Positions 20,849 to 32,169 of a stretch of 64,000 nt of DNA are shown here, one piece after another. The first letter of the stretch is position 1; each line of letters starts with the position of its first letter. The notes under the pieces were generated by a model that ran no database searches, was not told the origin of the DNA, and saw only the letters and a program-made list of their open reading frames with translations. Both the position numbers and the translations under genes were made by a program. The stretch is from Arion vulgaris (taxonomy: Eukaryota; Mollusca; Gastropoda; Stylommatophora; Arionidae), in assembly GCA_020796225.1 (NCBI GenBank), contig CM036759.1, forward strand, positions 71,339,512 through 71,403,511. The letters are read 5' to 3'.

Positions 20849-22185
20849 ATATACTACTACTACTACTACTACTCGCGATAATTCTTCACGGCCAATTTTA
20901 TCATTCTTTTTGTGATATATAATTGGTCCTTGACAAGAACGCATTGATCTACGTTGAACCCAGTTGATCTCAGTTGATGCGCCCATGGTGACTAGGCCCG
21001 TCCACCCGTTTTTAGCCTGCATTTGATTTACTAGGGTGAGCTTTCCCTAGGGTACGATCCTTTCTACCGACTATTTCAGCCCGGATCTTCGCCTTTTCGA
21101 TCAGCTTTGCCGTATATTTGGGCTTTGTGATCTACGCCAAACAGTGAGTTATAACTGTTATGTCCTTTCTGACTGTGAAGTCGTTCCAGATTAGGAACAT
21201 TTCACGGGGCCTATAAGCTTGTCCTTGAACGGCGTCTTACTCGTATAAACCACTGTGTAAAGTATCGGCCTTCGCCAAGCACAAATAATGTAGAGGGTCG
21301 TTTCAATCACCGCTATCAACGCAACTGAGATTTTGCACTCGCCACCATCACCCGCCCCAGTTCTTCCGGGATTGTTAGTTGTGACTGCAACAGTACTTGC
21401 CCTGTTGCCCCAAGGTGGCAGTTCCATTAGGTATTACCCGCCTCAGTTCTTCCGGGGATGTTAGTTGTTATCGTAACCGTACCTTGCACAGTTTTCCCAG
21501 GGAGGGCAGTTTCGTTATGCACTAAAACGCAACTTTATGTTTTGCGCTCTGCCAACCTTGCCCAATAATTGTATCTGCGCCAGGCCACTGATACGGAGTC
21601 AGCTGCAATCTTCCCTTGTACCGAAACGAGGGTAGACTTTTATTCATTACTCATCTGACTTATTTATTCTTGCCCCACAGCTGGCAATGTTTGCCCCTCC
21701 TCAGGGCTTCGAATTTCGCCCTATGTGGGCACATGTTTCGTCACTGAATGCACCTCTCATCCTTTCATGTTTACTAATCTCCCCATCGGCAGAGAAACGG
21801 TAATTTGTGGCCGGACCTTTGACTTACACATCGAGCTTGTGTATGGAGTCTCTTGCTCCGGAGATGGCAATTTGTATTCAGCCCTTACTCTGGTGGAATA
21901 GGGATTCTATTAGACGTTTTGCTGCCGTTTCTTTTTGTTCGGGAAATTGGGCAATATTTTGTTGGACATCGGCCAGGAGATTAGTGCATTTTGTTCGTAT
22001 GGACCTGCATTGCTTTTCCGTACTTGCACTGCTACCACTACCAGTAGTTCTCTCCGATCCCTGCCCCCATTAGCCAGACCGGAACCAAAGTCTGTTTCCA
22101 GGTCACCACGTGGAGGTAGGGGACAGGGTCTTGATTAGTGCCAGCTCACTAATCCTGGCACACCTCCTCATGCGCCTTTGACCCC
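20849..22185 (-). mobile_element. Element A variant, copy 5, complete
   Basis: This 1337-bp copy is bounded by ATGACTG at 20842-20848 and 22186-22192. Its 5' module reads GGGGTCAAAGGCGCATGAGG with the helix GATTAGTG/CACTAATC, a compensatory change from TTAGCG/CGCTAA in copies 2 and 4. Its 3' microsatellite is (TAC)n on the plus strand and not (TTC)n. The middle has diverged from copies 1-4. Confidence 0.85.
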
Positions 22186-22289
22186 ATGACTGGTATGTGA
22201 TGCCTAGTGACAAAAACGCTGAAAAGACATAAGAAGAATCCGAAGAATTTTTGTTGGTTTGTCCGCTATGAATTCATACGTAGTCATAC

Positions 22290-22505
22290 TGTATCTTTTT
22301 CAAATGCTCCATTTTGTGATTTGTAGGTGATCTGAGCCTAAGAGCGATTGTACATTGTGCCAGTTATACACCTACAAGTAGGCCGGCACATCCATTTTTG
22401 CGACACTTTTACTAGGGTAGCTTTCCAAGGCCCCTATCTCAGTTGCCTCTTATGACATGCCTTGTGGGTTGCGGGGTTACTGTTCTTTGCTTCCTTGCAG
22501 CCAGG
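22290..22505 (-). mobile_element. SINE family R, copy 4
   Basis: On the minus strand it has the core AAAGAACAGTAACCCCGCAA, the GGCATGTCATAAGAGGCAAC word and GGATGTGCCGGCCTACTTGT. It is in opposite orientation to copy 5 at 22935. Confidence 0.72.
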
Positions 22506-22934
22506 CAACACATGGTGGTGTCTCTGACTAATGTCTGAGATTAGAGGTACTTGTAATTGAGGTCCCCAAGTAAAGGATCAAGGTTTCCTGTAGTTTACCC
22601 GTGTGCCATGTACCATGTGCACACACCCACCATTTTGTCCAACCTAAGCTGGACTCAAACCCCATAATTTCCATGTCACATGATCACTAGTTGCAATGTG
22701 TTATCAACGTTGCTTTCGGCAACCTCACTCACTTCTTATGCTAGAGGTCCGGGTTCAATTTTGCAGTTTAATTTTATTCAGACCGTAATGGCTATCAGGT
22801 TGACCCAACCTTAATTGGATACAAGGAAAGGCACTTGGGAGTAAAGGAGGCCGGCGTGATGTTGATCACATCATCCATTGTGTACTGATGGTCAATGCGG
22901 GCCTGACACCATATTTCAAAAGTGTTGCCACCTG
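22506..22934. other. Unassigned, with one tRNA-like word
   Basis: GGTCCGGGTTCAATTTTGC near 22746 resembles a pol III B box and precedes a SINE R copy by about 170 bp, so it might be part of a SINE head. The remainder shows no recognisable feature. Confidence 0.3.
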
Positions 22935-23200
22935 TGTGGTGCCGAGGCTCGCAAGGAGAGCAAAGCATAGTAACACTGCGACCTTCAAGGCATGGAGTAC
23001 GAGATGACTGATGTAGGGGCCTAGGATAGCTACCATAGTAAATAAAAAGCATATCAGAAATCGGATGTGCTGGTCTACTTGTAGACACATAACTGGCACA
23101 ACATACAATCACTCTTAGGCTGAGATCACATACAAATCACACAGAGTGGTTAAACAAGTGGTTGATATGGAGCGTTGAAGAAGAAAAAAATTGCAAAACA
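22935..23200 (+). mobile_element. SINE family R, copy 5
   Basis: It contains the core GCATAGTAACACTGCGACCT, GTACGAGATGACTG, CTACCATAGTAAATAAAAAG, ATCACATACAAATCACACAG and GATATGGAGCGTTGAAGAAG. The last part is its microsatellite tail, after which an RTE-like LINE fragment begins. Confidence 0.75.
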
Positions 23201-23224
23201 GACATTGTTTTGAAACAAGCAGGG

Positions 23225-23390
23225 AAAGAGGAGTATGGGAAGGCCTAGAAATACCTGGAAAAGAGAGCTGGAGACTGATATTAAAAGGATAGGCAAGACA
23301 TGGAAAGAATTGGCAAGAGAGAGGAATGGTGGGAAGAAGATCTGTGCTCCGTTGGGAGTTGAAAGGTGATGAAGAAAAAGAACACTGTAT
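23225..23390 (+). pseudogene. RTE-like LINE carboxyl-terminal fragment
   Basis: The frame gives GRPRNTWKRELETDIKRI, GKTWKELARERN and a stop after APLGVER. This matches the end of the 4440-7430 LINE (GRPRNTWRRELE). It is 5'-truncated, a few bases beyond the SINE tail. Confidence 0.8.
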
Positions 23391-23489
23391 TACCCAACAA
23401 ACCTCAAGGTATGAAAAAGGGTTCCTTTTTATCATCATCCTCTTCCATAGAGTATGAAGTTTTATCTCGAACATTCTTGATCTTTTCAG

Positions 23490-23758
23490 GAAATTGAACG
23501 GCCTACATGAAGTCTCTCTGTCACGGTGCTACTACCAGGAACTTGCAAATACTGCAGTCATCCTAATGAATCAGTCCCCCAATGAAACAAACACATGCCA
23601 TCTGTCAATGAACAAGACTCTGATGATGAAGTTGACCAGCATGAATAAACAATGCTCATCAAGCCGTCTTCCAGACATTAATAGCTCTCTGGCAATATTT
23701 CTTATAAATGGTGTGAACTCTAGAGAACAATGTGGATTAGGCTTGCATATGTTGAGTG
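23490..23758 (+). CDS. Extracellular exon of a type I membrane protein (unidentified)
   Basis: This is a candidate host exon: acceptor GATCTTTTCAG|G, 269 nt fully open, donor GAGTG|GTAAGC. It encodes about 89 residues with cysteines in CYY, TCHLS, QCSSS and QCGLGLHM, and four N-glycosylation sequons (NQS, NET, NKT, NSS), so it is probably extracellular. It starts with the last base of a split codon (phase 2) and ends phase 1, which fits the exon at 49113-49250. I do not recognise the family. The 25-kb intron that would follow is transposon DNA. It could be a lone exon or an old duplicate, but splice sites, openness and sequons agree. Confidence 0.6.
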
Positions 23759-23817
23759 GTAAGCACAACTTTATTTCACTATTTAAGTATTATGCTAACT
23801 TTTCCCTTCAGTATTTC

Positions 23818-24690
23818 TCTCGCGATCGTTCTTTTTTTTCCATTTTGATATTCTTATTGTGATATATAAACAGCCTTTGCCAAGAACGTTTTTTACGGCA
23901 CATCATTCAGCGTCATTTGGAGCTCTGGTGCCTATCCTTTGTCGATGTGTCTTCTTCTTCTTTCATTCACCCGCTATTAATTCAGGCGTAAAGTCATGAC
24001 GCCTGGTATTGCGCTTCTGGCTGATTTTTGCATGGGCCAATATTACCCTTTACAGGCATCCTCAACCATATGGACAGCCTCGCCGACTTCCGAGGCACTT
24101 GAAGCTTAGATCCTTCAAGAGTGATCGTTGCAGGAGACCTAATATCCTTGTAACTCTTTCTCGGGCAGAGTTAGTTTTAGTGAGGGCATATCGGGTGCCT
24201 TCTCTAACGGCTTTCCTGCCTTTGGTGAGGTCGTTCCATACACAACGTAAGATACCACTCCTTAATGATCCTTTAGTGCCAGAAATTTGGGGTGAGGTCG
24301 CTACGGTAAAGACCCGAACGATCTCGACCCTTCTAGGGCTAGTCACAGGAAGTATCACCTTTTGTGTTGCTTTGTCAAACACACGATCATATGTTGGCAG
24401 TATGCTTAGCCTTTATGTGATCTGAGCCATGACATTAGGACATCATCTGTGTAGGATGATTGGCGTCCGAAAAGTATTGCCCTTTGCCAATGCTTGGGAT
24501 TGTACCAGTCAATCCTTTGCATTATCGGCCATACTTTTTTATCCACGGTTTGTTCCTGAGTAGGAGTATTCTCAGCCGCTTCGGGTCACGTGTCATTACT
24601 TGGCAATTTGTAAGGATTTTACCCTGTATTTTCCCAGTCTCTGGGAAACACTGAACTGGGGCTGCACACAGATATTCTAGGGCATAGGTT
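23818..24690 (-). mobile_element. Element D-prime, minus-strand copy
   Basis: The reverse complement matches 63360-64000: GCTGAGAATACTCCTA, a CCATGGCTCAGATCACATAA-like word, AGGCTAAGCATAC and CTTGAAGGATCTAAGCTT. The 3' end has ATATATCACAATAAGAAT and a weak GAA-type tail as in element A. An open 106-residue minus frame (24062-24382) is not recognised and is disrupted in the other copy. Confidence 0.7.
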
Positions 24691-24930
24691 CCCAACCTTT
24701 TTGAATGAGCGCCCTTTTCAGTGAATAATTCGCAACCGCCCCACCTCCCTGAGTAAACTATATTGTACATACTATATACTGAAAACAAGGACATATTTTT
24801 CATTTATTTTATTAGATAATAATACCCATATTGGTGTATTTCTCACAGTATCATTGACACAATTTATGTTACAATGTTTTTATTGGAGCTGAGCTTGATG
24901 TGATGAAACTAATTTTTCGATGTTTGGTGA
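24688..24930. mobile_element. Possible hAT-type terminal fragment
   Basis: ATAGGTTCCCAACCTTTTTG at about 24690 resembles the CAGNGGTTCCCAACCTTTTT inverted terminus of hAT elements. The following GAGCGCCCTTTT also fits. No opposite terminus or 8-bp duplication was found. Confidence 0.35.
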
Positions 24931-24934
24931 CATT

Positions 24935-25815
24935 TTTGTCATCATCATCAAGGTGCTATCCTTTATAGGACGTTGCTCTCTTTGCAGCACATCTGAAATT
25001 CACTCTGTCTCTTGCGAGTTCACCCACTTCGTCGATGGTCATGTTCTTGGTCTGCTTCTGCGTCCTGGGACCCTGCCTTCTAGTATTGTTCTTTCCAGGC
25101 CATCGTGACGCTTGATGTGACCAAAGTATGTAATTTTTCTGTATAGTATGTTGTTTATCAGCCAATTCTCTTTAACATTTAGTTCTTTCAGGACATCAGT
25201 GTTCTTTCTTTTTCTGTCCATGGTATTCGTAGGATCTTTCTGTAGCATTTAGTTTCAAGGACTGGATTTTCGTTCTTAATTTCTGTGTAATAGTCCATGA
25301 TTCACAACCATAAGTAGCCACTGGGATGATGCATGCTCTCAATATTTTTAATTTTAGTATTTTGCAGGTGCTTTGCCACATGTTCTTCATTGTGTTTAAC
25401 TTCTTGATTGCTGTTGCCAATCTTCTTGAGATCTCTTTGGAGCAGTCACTGTTATTGTTAATTATTGAGCCCAGATATTCGTAGCTCTCTACACATTGGA
25501 GGTCTTCATTGTTTACTTGGATGTTAGGTGAGCCTTTTGCTTTGTCAGTTGACATGATTTTTGTTTTTTGTGTATTCAAATATAGATGTTGGTCTTCACT
25601 ATGTTTCTTGGTCGTCATGATTAGGATTATTTTTGTCATCAATAGTCCTAAATCGTCGCATTTCTCTATTGACAATGTTTCGTTTCCTTGTGAATAGTCT
25701 GGTGACCATGCTAATTTCTCTTTCAACTAAATAGCGTGATGAGAATACAATAAACAACTTCTTTCTGCAGCCCATTAGGATAGATATAATATTGGAATCT
25801 GACTTTGTAGCCACA
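24935..25815 (-). pseudogene. RTE-like LINE, RT end and carboxyl terminus
   Basis: The minus strand reads, in order, LYLNTQKTKIMSTDKAKGS (25580), VNNEDLQCVESYEYLGSIIN, KILRACIIPVATYGCESWTI (25330), ITYFGHIKRHDGL (25120) and RRSRPRTRNMTIDEVGEL (25040). These are the end of RT, the thumb and the terminal domain of an RTE-like element. Two overlapping frames show a frameshift at about 25200. A corrupted homologue of its 3' half lies at 32170-32450. Confidence 0.85.
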
Positions 25816-26035
25816 ATTCTTGATATCCATTATTCAATTTTCTATTTCAACTCTTCATTTGTTGACAATTCTTCCTCCAGTAATAATTCTATTATTTGTA
25901 CATTTTCTTCTTCTTCTGCACTCTCACTAGACTTGGATTTCGGATTCTCTAATAAAGGCCACTATCAGCCATGCCATACAGTTTTCTTGGATGCTGGTGG
26001 AAGTGGGCCACATCTTTCTTCTCATGTCTGCATAC
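25816..26035. other. Unassigned, between LINE fragments
   Basis: This is AT-rich with TTCTTCTTCT near 25905, possibly a microsatellite tail. No feature is otherwise recognised. Confidence 0.3.
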
Positions 26036-27126
26036 TAGGGGCAGTTCTGTAAGATGTGCACTGTCGTCATATTAGCCAAACCACAGGGGCAAAGGTCATT
26101 TGTCCCTATCTTGAATCTAGTTCTGGTCTCATTCTGTTGTGACCCGTCCGATGGCGAAGTATAATGAATGTGGTCTCTTCTGGGCAGTAGGCAGTATACA
26201 TCATGCTTGTGTTTTGTGTATTTTCCCCACTTCGTTGTGTAGTGCCCTCTGGCGATGGTTGTTGCTTCTTCCTAGCTGACCAGGTTGTCATCTTGATGTA
26301 TCCCTGTTCCTTCTTTAGCCAGTCTGTCAGCATCTTCATCCACATTGAGCTTGCAGTGTGAGGGTATCCACTGGATTACTACACTCTCAGAATCATGGGC
26401 CAACTGGGCTGCGGTTGACCTGAGAACACTTAGTTCTGTGTTCCTATCAGATTTCACTGCTGAGATAGCAGATTAAAAGCACAATTTTTCCATGTATTTG
26501 TTTCATATGTTGTAGTGCCATTTTTACAGCTGCATTGAGGGTATCCAGCTCTTGGAGCCTGTATGACCAGGGAGGAGAGGTGCTGGCTGGTTGTGTGTGT
26601 CTTGGTTGAGCTAGTGCCAATATTTGGGTCTGCGTTGTCAAGCTCTTTGGAGTATGCCATGAAGCTACTCCTTTTATTCTGCCCTACCGTAACTGTTTAT
26701 TTGTGGGTGCATTGGGTGGTTCATCAGTCTCTTACATTTTTCTCATCGTTGAAGCACTTTCATGTTCCGTCTGTCCTTCATTGGCTGAAGTTCTAGGGCC
26801 ATTTTCAGTACTTCTATGTGGGTAGACTTATGGTTTCATTGATGATCCTTGAGGCCTGACTTAACACTCGGCTTAGCTTTATGAAGTGTGTCTTGGAGAT
26901 TATGACCTAGACTGCTATGCCATCCTCAAGTACTGGTAAACTCTCCCAGTGTAAAGCCTTTTCAGAGATGCTACAGCCCACACCCTGTTGGTGCCTGCTA
27001 ATTTGTTCAGATCCCCATTCTCTTCTTTGCTTTTTCCCAGATTTGCCTATCTGTGTTTTCCCCGCCTGCTGTCCATTATGACTTATATATTTGACATTCT
27101 CCATTGAGAGTAGTGGTTTTGAACTT

Positions 27127-27272
27127 AATTTGGCTGAAATCGATGCATGTGTCCTAAACGTGTAGAAGTCTATGCTTAGCCTACCAAACCAATGTCATGG
27201 TATACGCGTTCTTGGCAGATAAAACATATCACAAAAGTAATTAAAATTGGTCAGTCTAACGCAAAAGAAGAA
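27127..27272 (+). mobile_element. SINE family 1, 5'-truncated copy
   Basis: It matches the last 145 bp of the copy at 27687: TTGGCTGAAATCGATGCATG, CTACCAAACCAATGT, GCGTTCTTGGCAGAT, AACATATCACAAAAGTAATT and AACGCAAAAGAAGAA. It lies inside the minus-strand LINE. Confidence 0.75.
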
Positions 27273-27686
27273 TGAACTGAGTTTGAGCATTTGTTTCTTC
27301 TGGATAGACTGAAGACTGAAATTGATTTCTTCATTTATAAATGGCAGTCAAGACCTGGATATTTTTCTAGTGTTTTAATTACATCTGCACCTTGAGGTGA
27401 CTACTGCTATTGATTCTTCTCGTGTCCACAGTGCCAGATCATCAATGTAGATTGCACCATGCACTCTGTTGGGGATGGTTTCATAATCATTTATGAAACT
27501 GAACTAGCGCTGAGCAGTGAATCCTTCCTTGGGGAACAACTTTCGATGATTGCCTTCTGTATGTTTTTCCTGATAGTGACATATCCAGATATACATGTGC
27601 TTTTTGATTTTGAGCAGTTTGATTTTGAGTCCCTCTCTCCAGATCCTGTCGAAAGCCTTCTCCATGTCAACCCATACCGTTAGTGT

Positions 27687-27949
27687 TGTTTTGCCCGAGT
27701 GGTTACCTGGGCCCAAATTTGGGGTGTAAAGAATAGAACCACTGTTACCTGCCACGCATGTCGTAAGAGGCGACTAAGCAGGTTTGGCTTAAATCGGATG
27801 CATGTGTCCTAAAAGTGTAGAAGTCTTATGCATTTAGGGGCCTACCAAACCAATGTGCAACGTTACACGTTCTTGGCAAAATCAAACATATCACAAAGAG
27901 TGATTAAAATTGGTCGTAAAGAACGAACGCAAAGAAGAAGAAGAAGAAG
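27687..27949 (+). mobile_element. SINE family 1, full copy
   Basis: This 263-bp insertion within a LINE RT reading frame has the duplication AGTGT (27682-27686, 27950-27954). Its head GCCCGAGTGGTTACCTGGG resembles a tRNA A-box region. The middle carries ACCTGCCACGCATGTCGTAA and GAGGCGACTAA, the core also present in SINE R. The end is ATTGGTCGTAAAGAACGAAC followed by GAA repeats, like the 3' end of element A. The B box is not evident. Confidence 0.88.
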
Positions 27950-28248
27950 AGTGTATGTTTCTTTTCTTGAAATCCACCTTCGATCTCCTGTACAATGTAA
28001 GTTACTTGGTCTTCTGTTGATCCATGCTGACTGAATCCACTCTGCTGTAGTAGTATCAATTGTTTTTGCTCCAATTGCCACATGACTCTTCTATTGAGAA
28101 GCCTATCCATCACTTTTCCAACACACCTAAAGAGGCTAATTGGTATACAATTGCTTGGATCGAATCTGTCTTTTCCTTGTTTTAGATTGGGCACTGTGAT
28201 AGCTTCTGTCTATTAAGTAGGTATTTCCGCGACTTTCCAGCTGCATTC

Positions 28249-29539
28249 TTCTTCCTCAATCGCTCTAAATTAGTTTTCATCATTCTATTGTGATATATAA
28301 ACAGCCAAACATCAGAATGTAATGTACTTGCACCAACCTTCAGCACCTATTTGAGCACAGTTGCTTATCCTTCGGTGGGGTGTCGATTTCAGCCAGCTAT
28401 TGTGTGCGGTTCACTCTCCGCTAGCCTTTGACTGTCCCCAGCCGTAACCCTCAAGGCAGTGGGCTGCTATTTTCTTTCAGGGCAGCGACCCTTAGACGGC
28501 CTGCCCTCTCGGGCTTATGAACGCCATCTGTCCAGCAAAACCAGTCGTTTTAATGAACACCTTGATTTGCGCCGCTCAGGTTTGTTTGCGTTTGTTCGCT
28601 AGCTTTTGATTGTCCCCAATCAAAACTACAAGGCAGTAGTATTTCCCTGCGAGCGGAAACGCGCACTGGCTTTACCTCTGCTGGGCTTTCCAATTGTTCT
28701 GTACATTTGGGTGGGACGCACACCCTGCCTGCCGCGCTTGCCCTGGTTTTGCCTCTGCTGGGCTTTCCAGTTCTACTCATGTGGGTGGACGCACACCTCT
28801 TGCCGTGCTGGCCTGCCCTTCGATGGGGCCCACTATGACTTTGCCAGCGTGTGTGCTAGCCCTGCCCTGATACCGTCATCATCGTCTTTTTCCATGCTCA
28901 CATTTTTCGCCACATGTGGCGCCACCTTGCACGTCCTATGCGCGCTCTGCCCTGGTGCCTACCTCCTACCACTTCCATCAATTCCTACTGGACTGTCCGA
29001 CTTTGAGTGGGCAAAACCGAGTTTACCCCATGTTGCCCACGTGCAACTCAACTCATTATCCGGCATTCCCATCGGCTCAAGAAATATGCAACAAGAGAGA
29101 GAATGAGTGGGCTCCGAACTCTGCCACCCGCGGTCAACCTCCCTTCAATGGTTTTTATTCGAACTTTTGACCCATGTGGACCAATGCGTGGTCCAACTCG
29201 TCACCCGGCATTCTCATCGGCTCAAGAAACATGCAACAAGAGAGAGAATGGGCTACGAGTTCCGCCTCGGCTGTTCCACATGTGTCGCTCAAGCTTCTAC
29301 CGGGAGAGGCGAGCATTAAGTCACTCTGGAAGTTTGCTCGTCTGTGTTGCGGGCGGATCCCATCAAGCATGACTACCTTTGCATCTCTACTTGCCCCAGA
29401 GTAGCTCTCCCACGGCACCTACCCTCTTAGCCAGACCGGAACTACCGTCTGTTACCAGGGTCACCACTTAGAGGTGAGAGCAGGGGATTAGAGCCACCTC
29501 CTTAATCCTGGCGCGCCGCTTCCTTGCGCCTTTGACCCC
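28249..29539 (-). mobile_element. Element A variant, copy 6, complete
   Basis: This 1291-bp copy is inserted in a LINE RT frame. The flanks AGCTGCATTC (28239-28248) and AGCTCGCATTC (29540-29550) are a near-identical duplication. The 5' module is present (GGCGC/GCGCC hairpin; CAGAC/GTCTG hairpin) but the ACCCT arm is degraded. Its interior (28380-28570) matches the 5' untranslated region of the LINEs at 33460-33700 and 37780-38000, tying the element to that LINE. It contains two internal duplications (about 83 bp at 28670-28800 and about 145 bp at 29065-29260). Confidence 0.87.
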
Positions 29540-29696
29540 AGCTCGCATTCAAAACTTTTAGCAGCTTTTTCTTGGCTTTCTTGCCTAGGTTGATGAGCAT
29601 CTCATTTGTGATGCCCTCCTTTACTTGTGACTTCTTAAGGTTAAGACCCTGGAGTGCTTCTTCAATCACCTCTGTCTATGTTGAGACGTCTTGTCC

Positions 29697-30240
29697 TTCC
29701 TTCCTTTCGTTCGCTTGAAATCAGTCTATGTATTCAATGTTGTCTCTTGTATGAACTTCACTGTCTTTTGTAGCTCACACAGAGGTCCGTGTAGTTTTCT
29801 GTCAAGTGTTGTTTCGTTAGGCCAGTGAGTTTGCCTCAGTGTATCATATTCGGGGCAGTCTTGAAGTATGTGGTCTGGTGTGCCTGTCCACATGTACACA
29901 TGGCTGAATTGCCAATCTTGAATTTTGTATACATGTGGCTGCGGAGCTGATTGTGTCCTGTTCTAATGCGCAGAATGACAACTTGTTCCAATCTGCTCAT
30001 ATTATAGTAATCGCCTTGTGTTGGTATTTGTGGCTTTCTCATTGATTTCCTTCCTTTCGTTCGCTTGAAATATGTCTATATATTCAATGTTGTCTCTGTA
30101 TGAACTTCACTGTCTTTTGTAGCTCACACAGAGGTCCGTGTAGTTTTATGTCGAATGTTGTTTCGTTAGGCCAGTGAGTTTGCCTCAGTGTATCATATTC
30201 GGGGCAGTCTTGAAGTATGTGAATCAATTCCTGCGTATTA
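29697..30240. repeat. Direct duplication of a LINE 3' segment, about 178 bp
   Basis: TTCCTTCCTTTCGTTCGCTT begins at 29697 and again near 30050, and both copies continue in parallel to TCTTGAAGTATGTG. The segment is the minus-strand end of an I-type LINE. Confidence 0.8.
29830..30050 (-). pseudogene. I-type LINE carboxyl-terminal tail
   Basis: The frame reads MSRLEQVVILRIRTGHNQLR, SHMYTKFKIGNSAMCTCGQA and HQTT, the conserved region between RNase H and the zinc finger. It matches 10140-10260 and 46820-46950. Confidence 0.8.
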
Positions 30241-30329
30241 GAACAGGACATCAATCAGCTCCAGCCACATGTATACAAAATCTTGTACCATAATAGTATA
30301 AGGACGGTACTCTTGAGGGTACACGTCAT

Positions 30330-32115
30330 AGAGAGACATGGCGTAACGCAGCGGTGTTCGCTCACGATGTCTATGAGGTTTCACTGGGCATTGAGACATG
30401 TGCTGCGCAATTGACCCTTGAAGATGCTCTATCAGAGTGCCGTTGCATTTTTTTAATGGTGCAGCTGACTGAACTCAATATCAGCCCATTCCTCCTCAAT
30501 TGGATCTTTGCGGCTCTCTTCCAGCGAAAGATAGTGTTTAAATGTGGCAGTTAGCTCATCACCAACAAAATCCACCCTGGCTTACCAAAGGGTCACCATT
30601 ATCTCCGTGTGTTCAACCTATACTGTGAGAATCCGAAGAGCAGATCACGGGTAGAGGAAGACATGTCATATGCAGATGATGTGTTGTGTATCGTCAGGCA
30701 AGGATAGAGAACAGCTTGTGGAGGAACTTCAGTCAGAACTCGACCGCATAGGTAGATGTGCTGAAGCAGAGCATTGGTCAACCCCACAAAAGCAGCGTAC
30801 ATGGTTCTCTTTAAGCAACTACATATCAACACTCCAACACCATCTGGTTTTGTGTTCAAAGGTGGTGGAGCGATCTCAGCTATGAAATACCTGGGGTTGC
30901 GTTTGATCGTAGTCTAGCTTTTACGGACACATAGCTCATGTGATAATGAAGGCGAGGAAAGGTTTGCTGGCGATGAGGGTAATGGCTGCGCGGATTGTGA
31001 AAGCGCCATCTTTGTCATACCAGGGTCTGGTCCTTTCGTGCTTAGTATGCCTGGCGATCCTGACTCTCAGTCATAGTCAGATAGAACGACTGAAAAGAAT
31101 ACAGAACGAGGTCGACGATTATACTTGGTTGCACCAAAGACACGGCCGTGCAGGGCGATGCGCATCTCCTGACTATCCTACTATGGAGTATAGAATACTG
31201 ATGAGCCGGCACAGCATACTTCGAGTCAATGCTGACACACAACATCCCTGCACTTGGAAATAAAGAGACAAAAAGGAAATAGGTTAAAAAGAGGAAAATC
31301 TTGAATGGGTCAGGCCGAGGACTGTATTGAACAGGTGTGTACACTTGAAGACATTGATCCCGTTGAAGAATGGATACCAGTGCCAAGAGCAATCGCTACA
31401 TCCTTTCTGTATGCATCGAACTGATAAAATGCAGGCCTAAGCCCACTTGTTGTGGAGGCAGAGGTTCAGGCATTAATTTCCGAGAACGCATCTGAGCATG
31501 ATGTAATCATTTATACGGATGTTTCGGTGATTCGACATTGCGAAGGCTCGATGGGCTTTCACTGCTCAGGTCGGAGGTGATGTTGTGAAGGAAGACAGTG
31601 GTGGTTTTGCTGACTACAACAGTCTCACTATGGAAATCATGGCGGTTACCAAAGCGATGATTTGGCTAGAATCACAGACTTTATCCATGCATGTTTTCTC
31701 AGTGACTCAATGAGTATGCTCAGGAAGATAGAAACTGGATGGGCGGGAAATTGGATAGAATGTGGGGGTCTAACGAAAAAGATCAGTTTTATTTTGTGCC
31801 GGGGCATGCAGGTGTAAGGGAATGAACGTGGGGATAGGCTTGGGTTTGGCTGCTGCCCAAAAGGACGAGCAATGGACCGGCTGATATTATAAATTCCTTA
31901 AGAGAGGGCGGTGCATGATTCACGTAATGGGTGAACCCACAACACAAACCCAGACTGCAAGAACTCAAAGTTAAGTGGGGGTGCTGCAAAAAGCTTTTCA
32001 GACAAAGAAAATTGAAACCAACAAAGAACGGTTCGTTGTGCCCCGCTGATGGACATCTGGGGGAAATCAGCACTTATGGACTTTTGCCTGCAGTATGGTA
32101 TCCGGCAAAATCCCA
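30330..32115 (+). pseudogene. LINE family 2: RT and RNase H
   Basis: This is a second RNase H-bearing LINE family. In RT, GLPKG (about 30580) and MSYADDVLCIVRQ (catalytic YADD at 30669-30680) are visible, then AISAMKYLGVAF-like, MKARKGLLAMRVMAARIV and LSRHSILRVNADT-like sequence to 31260. RNase H follows: EHDVIIYTDVSV at 31497 (the usual glycine and serine of TDGS changed), CFLSDSMSMLRKIETGW at 31690, and FVPGHAGV near 31795. Stops and shifts break the frame. From about 31800 the text becomes homopolymer-rich. Relatives are at 56380-57110 and on the minus strand at 62360-63010. Confidence 0.82.
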
Positions 32116-32169
32116 TCTGAAATTCCTCTTCTTTTCCCCCAAACCCACCCGATTTTTCATTTCTGGTTT

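Larger units (their letters stand above)
26040..29700 (-). pseudogene. I-type LINE (RT and RNase H) with two nested insertions
   Basis: The minus strand runs from RT to RNase H. EGITNEMLINLGKKAKKKLL and VLNA end at the element A insertion (28249-29539); SWKVAEIPT and VPNLKQGKDRFDPSNC follow; FQEKKHT is interrupted by the SINE at 27687-27949; LTVWVDMEKAFDRIWREGL then carries an RT palm motif. At the end are SVVIQWIPSHCKLNVDEDAD and RLAKEGTG (RNase H histidine and last aspartate), and ILRHRTGHNRMRP before the zinc-finger tail. Removing both insertions restores protein continuity. It contains several stops and is dead. Confidence 0.85.

Noticed and set aside
24062..24382. A 106-residue minus-strand frame as a host gene
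   Set aside because: It lies within the repeated element D-prime; the copy at 63620-64000 does not preserve the frame and I see no family motif.
28606..29106. A 166-residue plus-strand frame
   Set aside because: It is antisense to element A copy 6, which has no coding motifs, and is not conserved in other copies.
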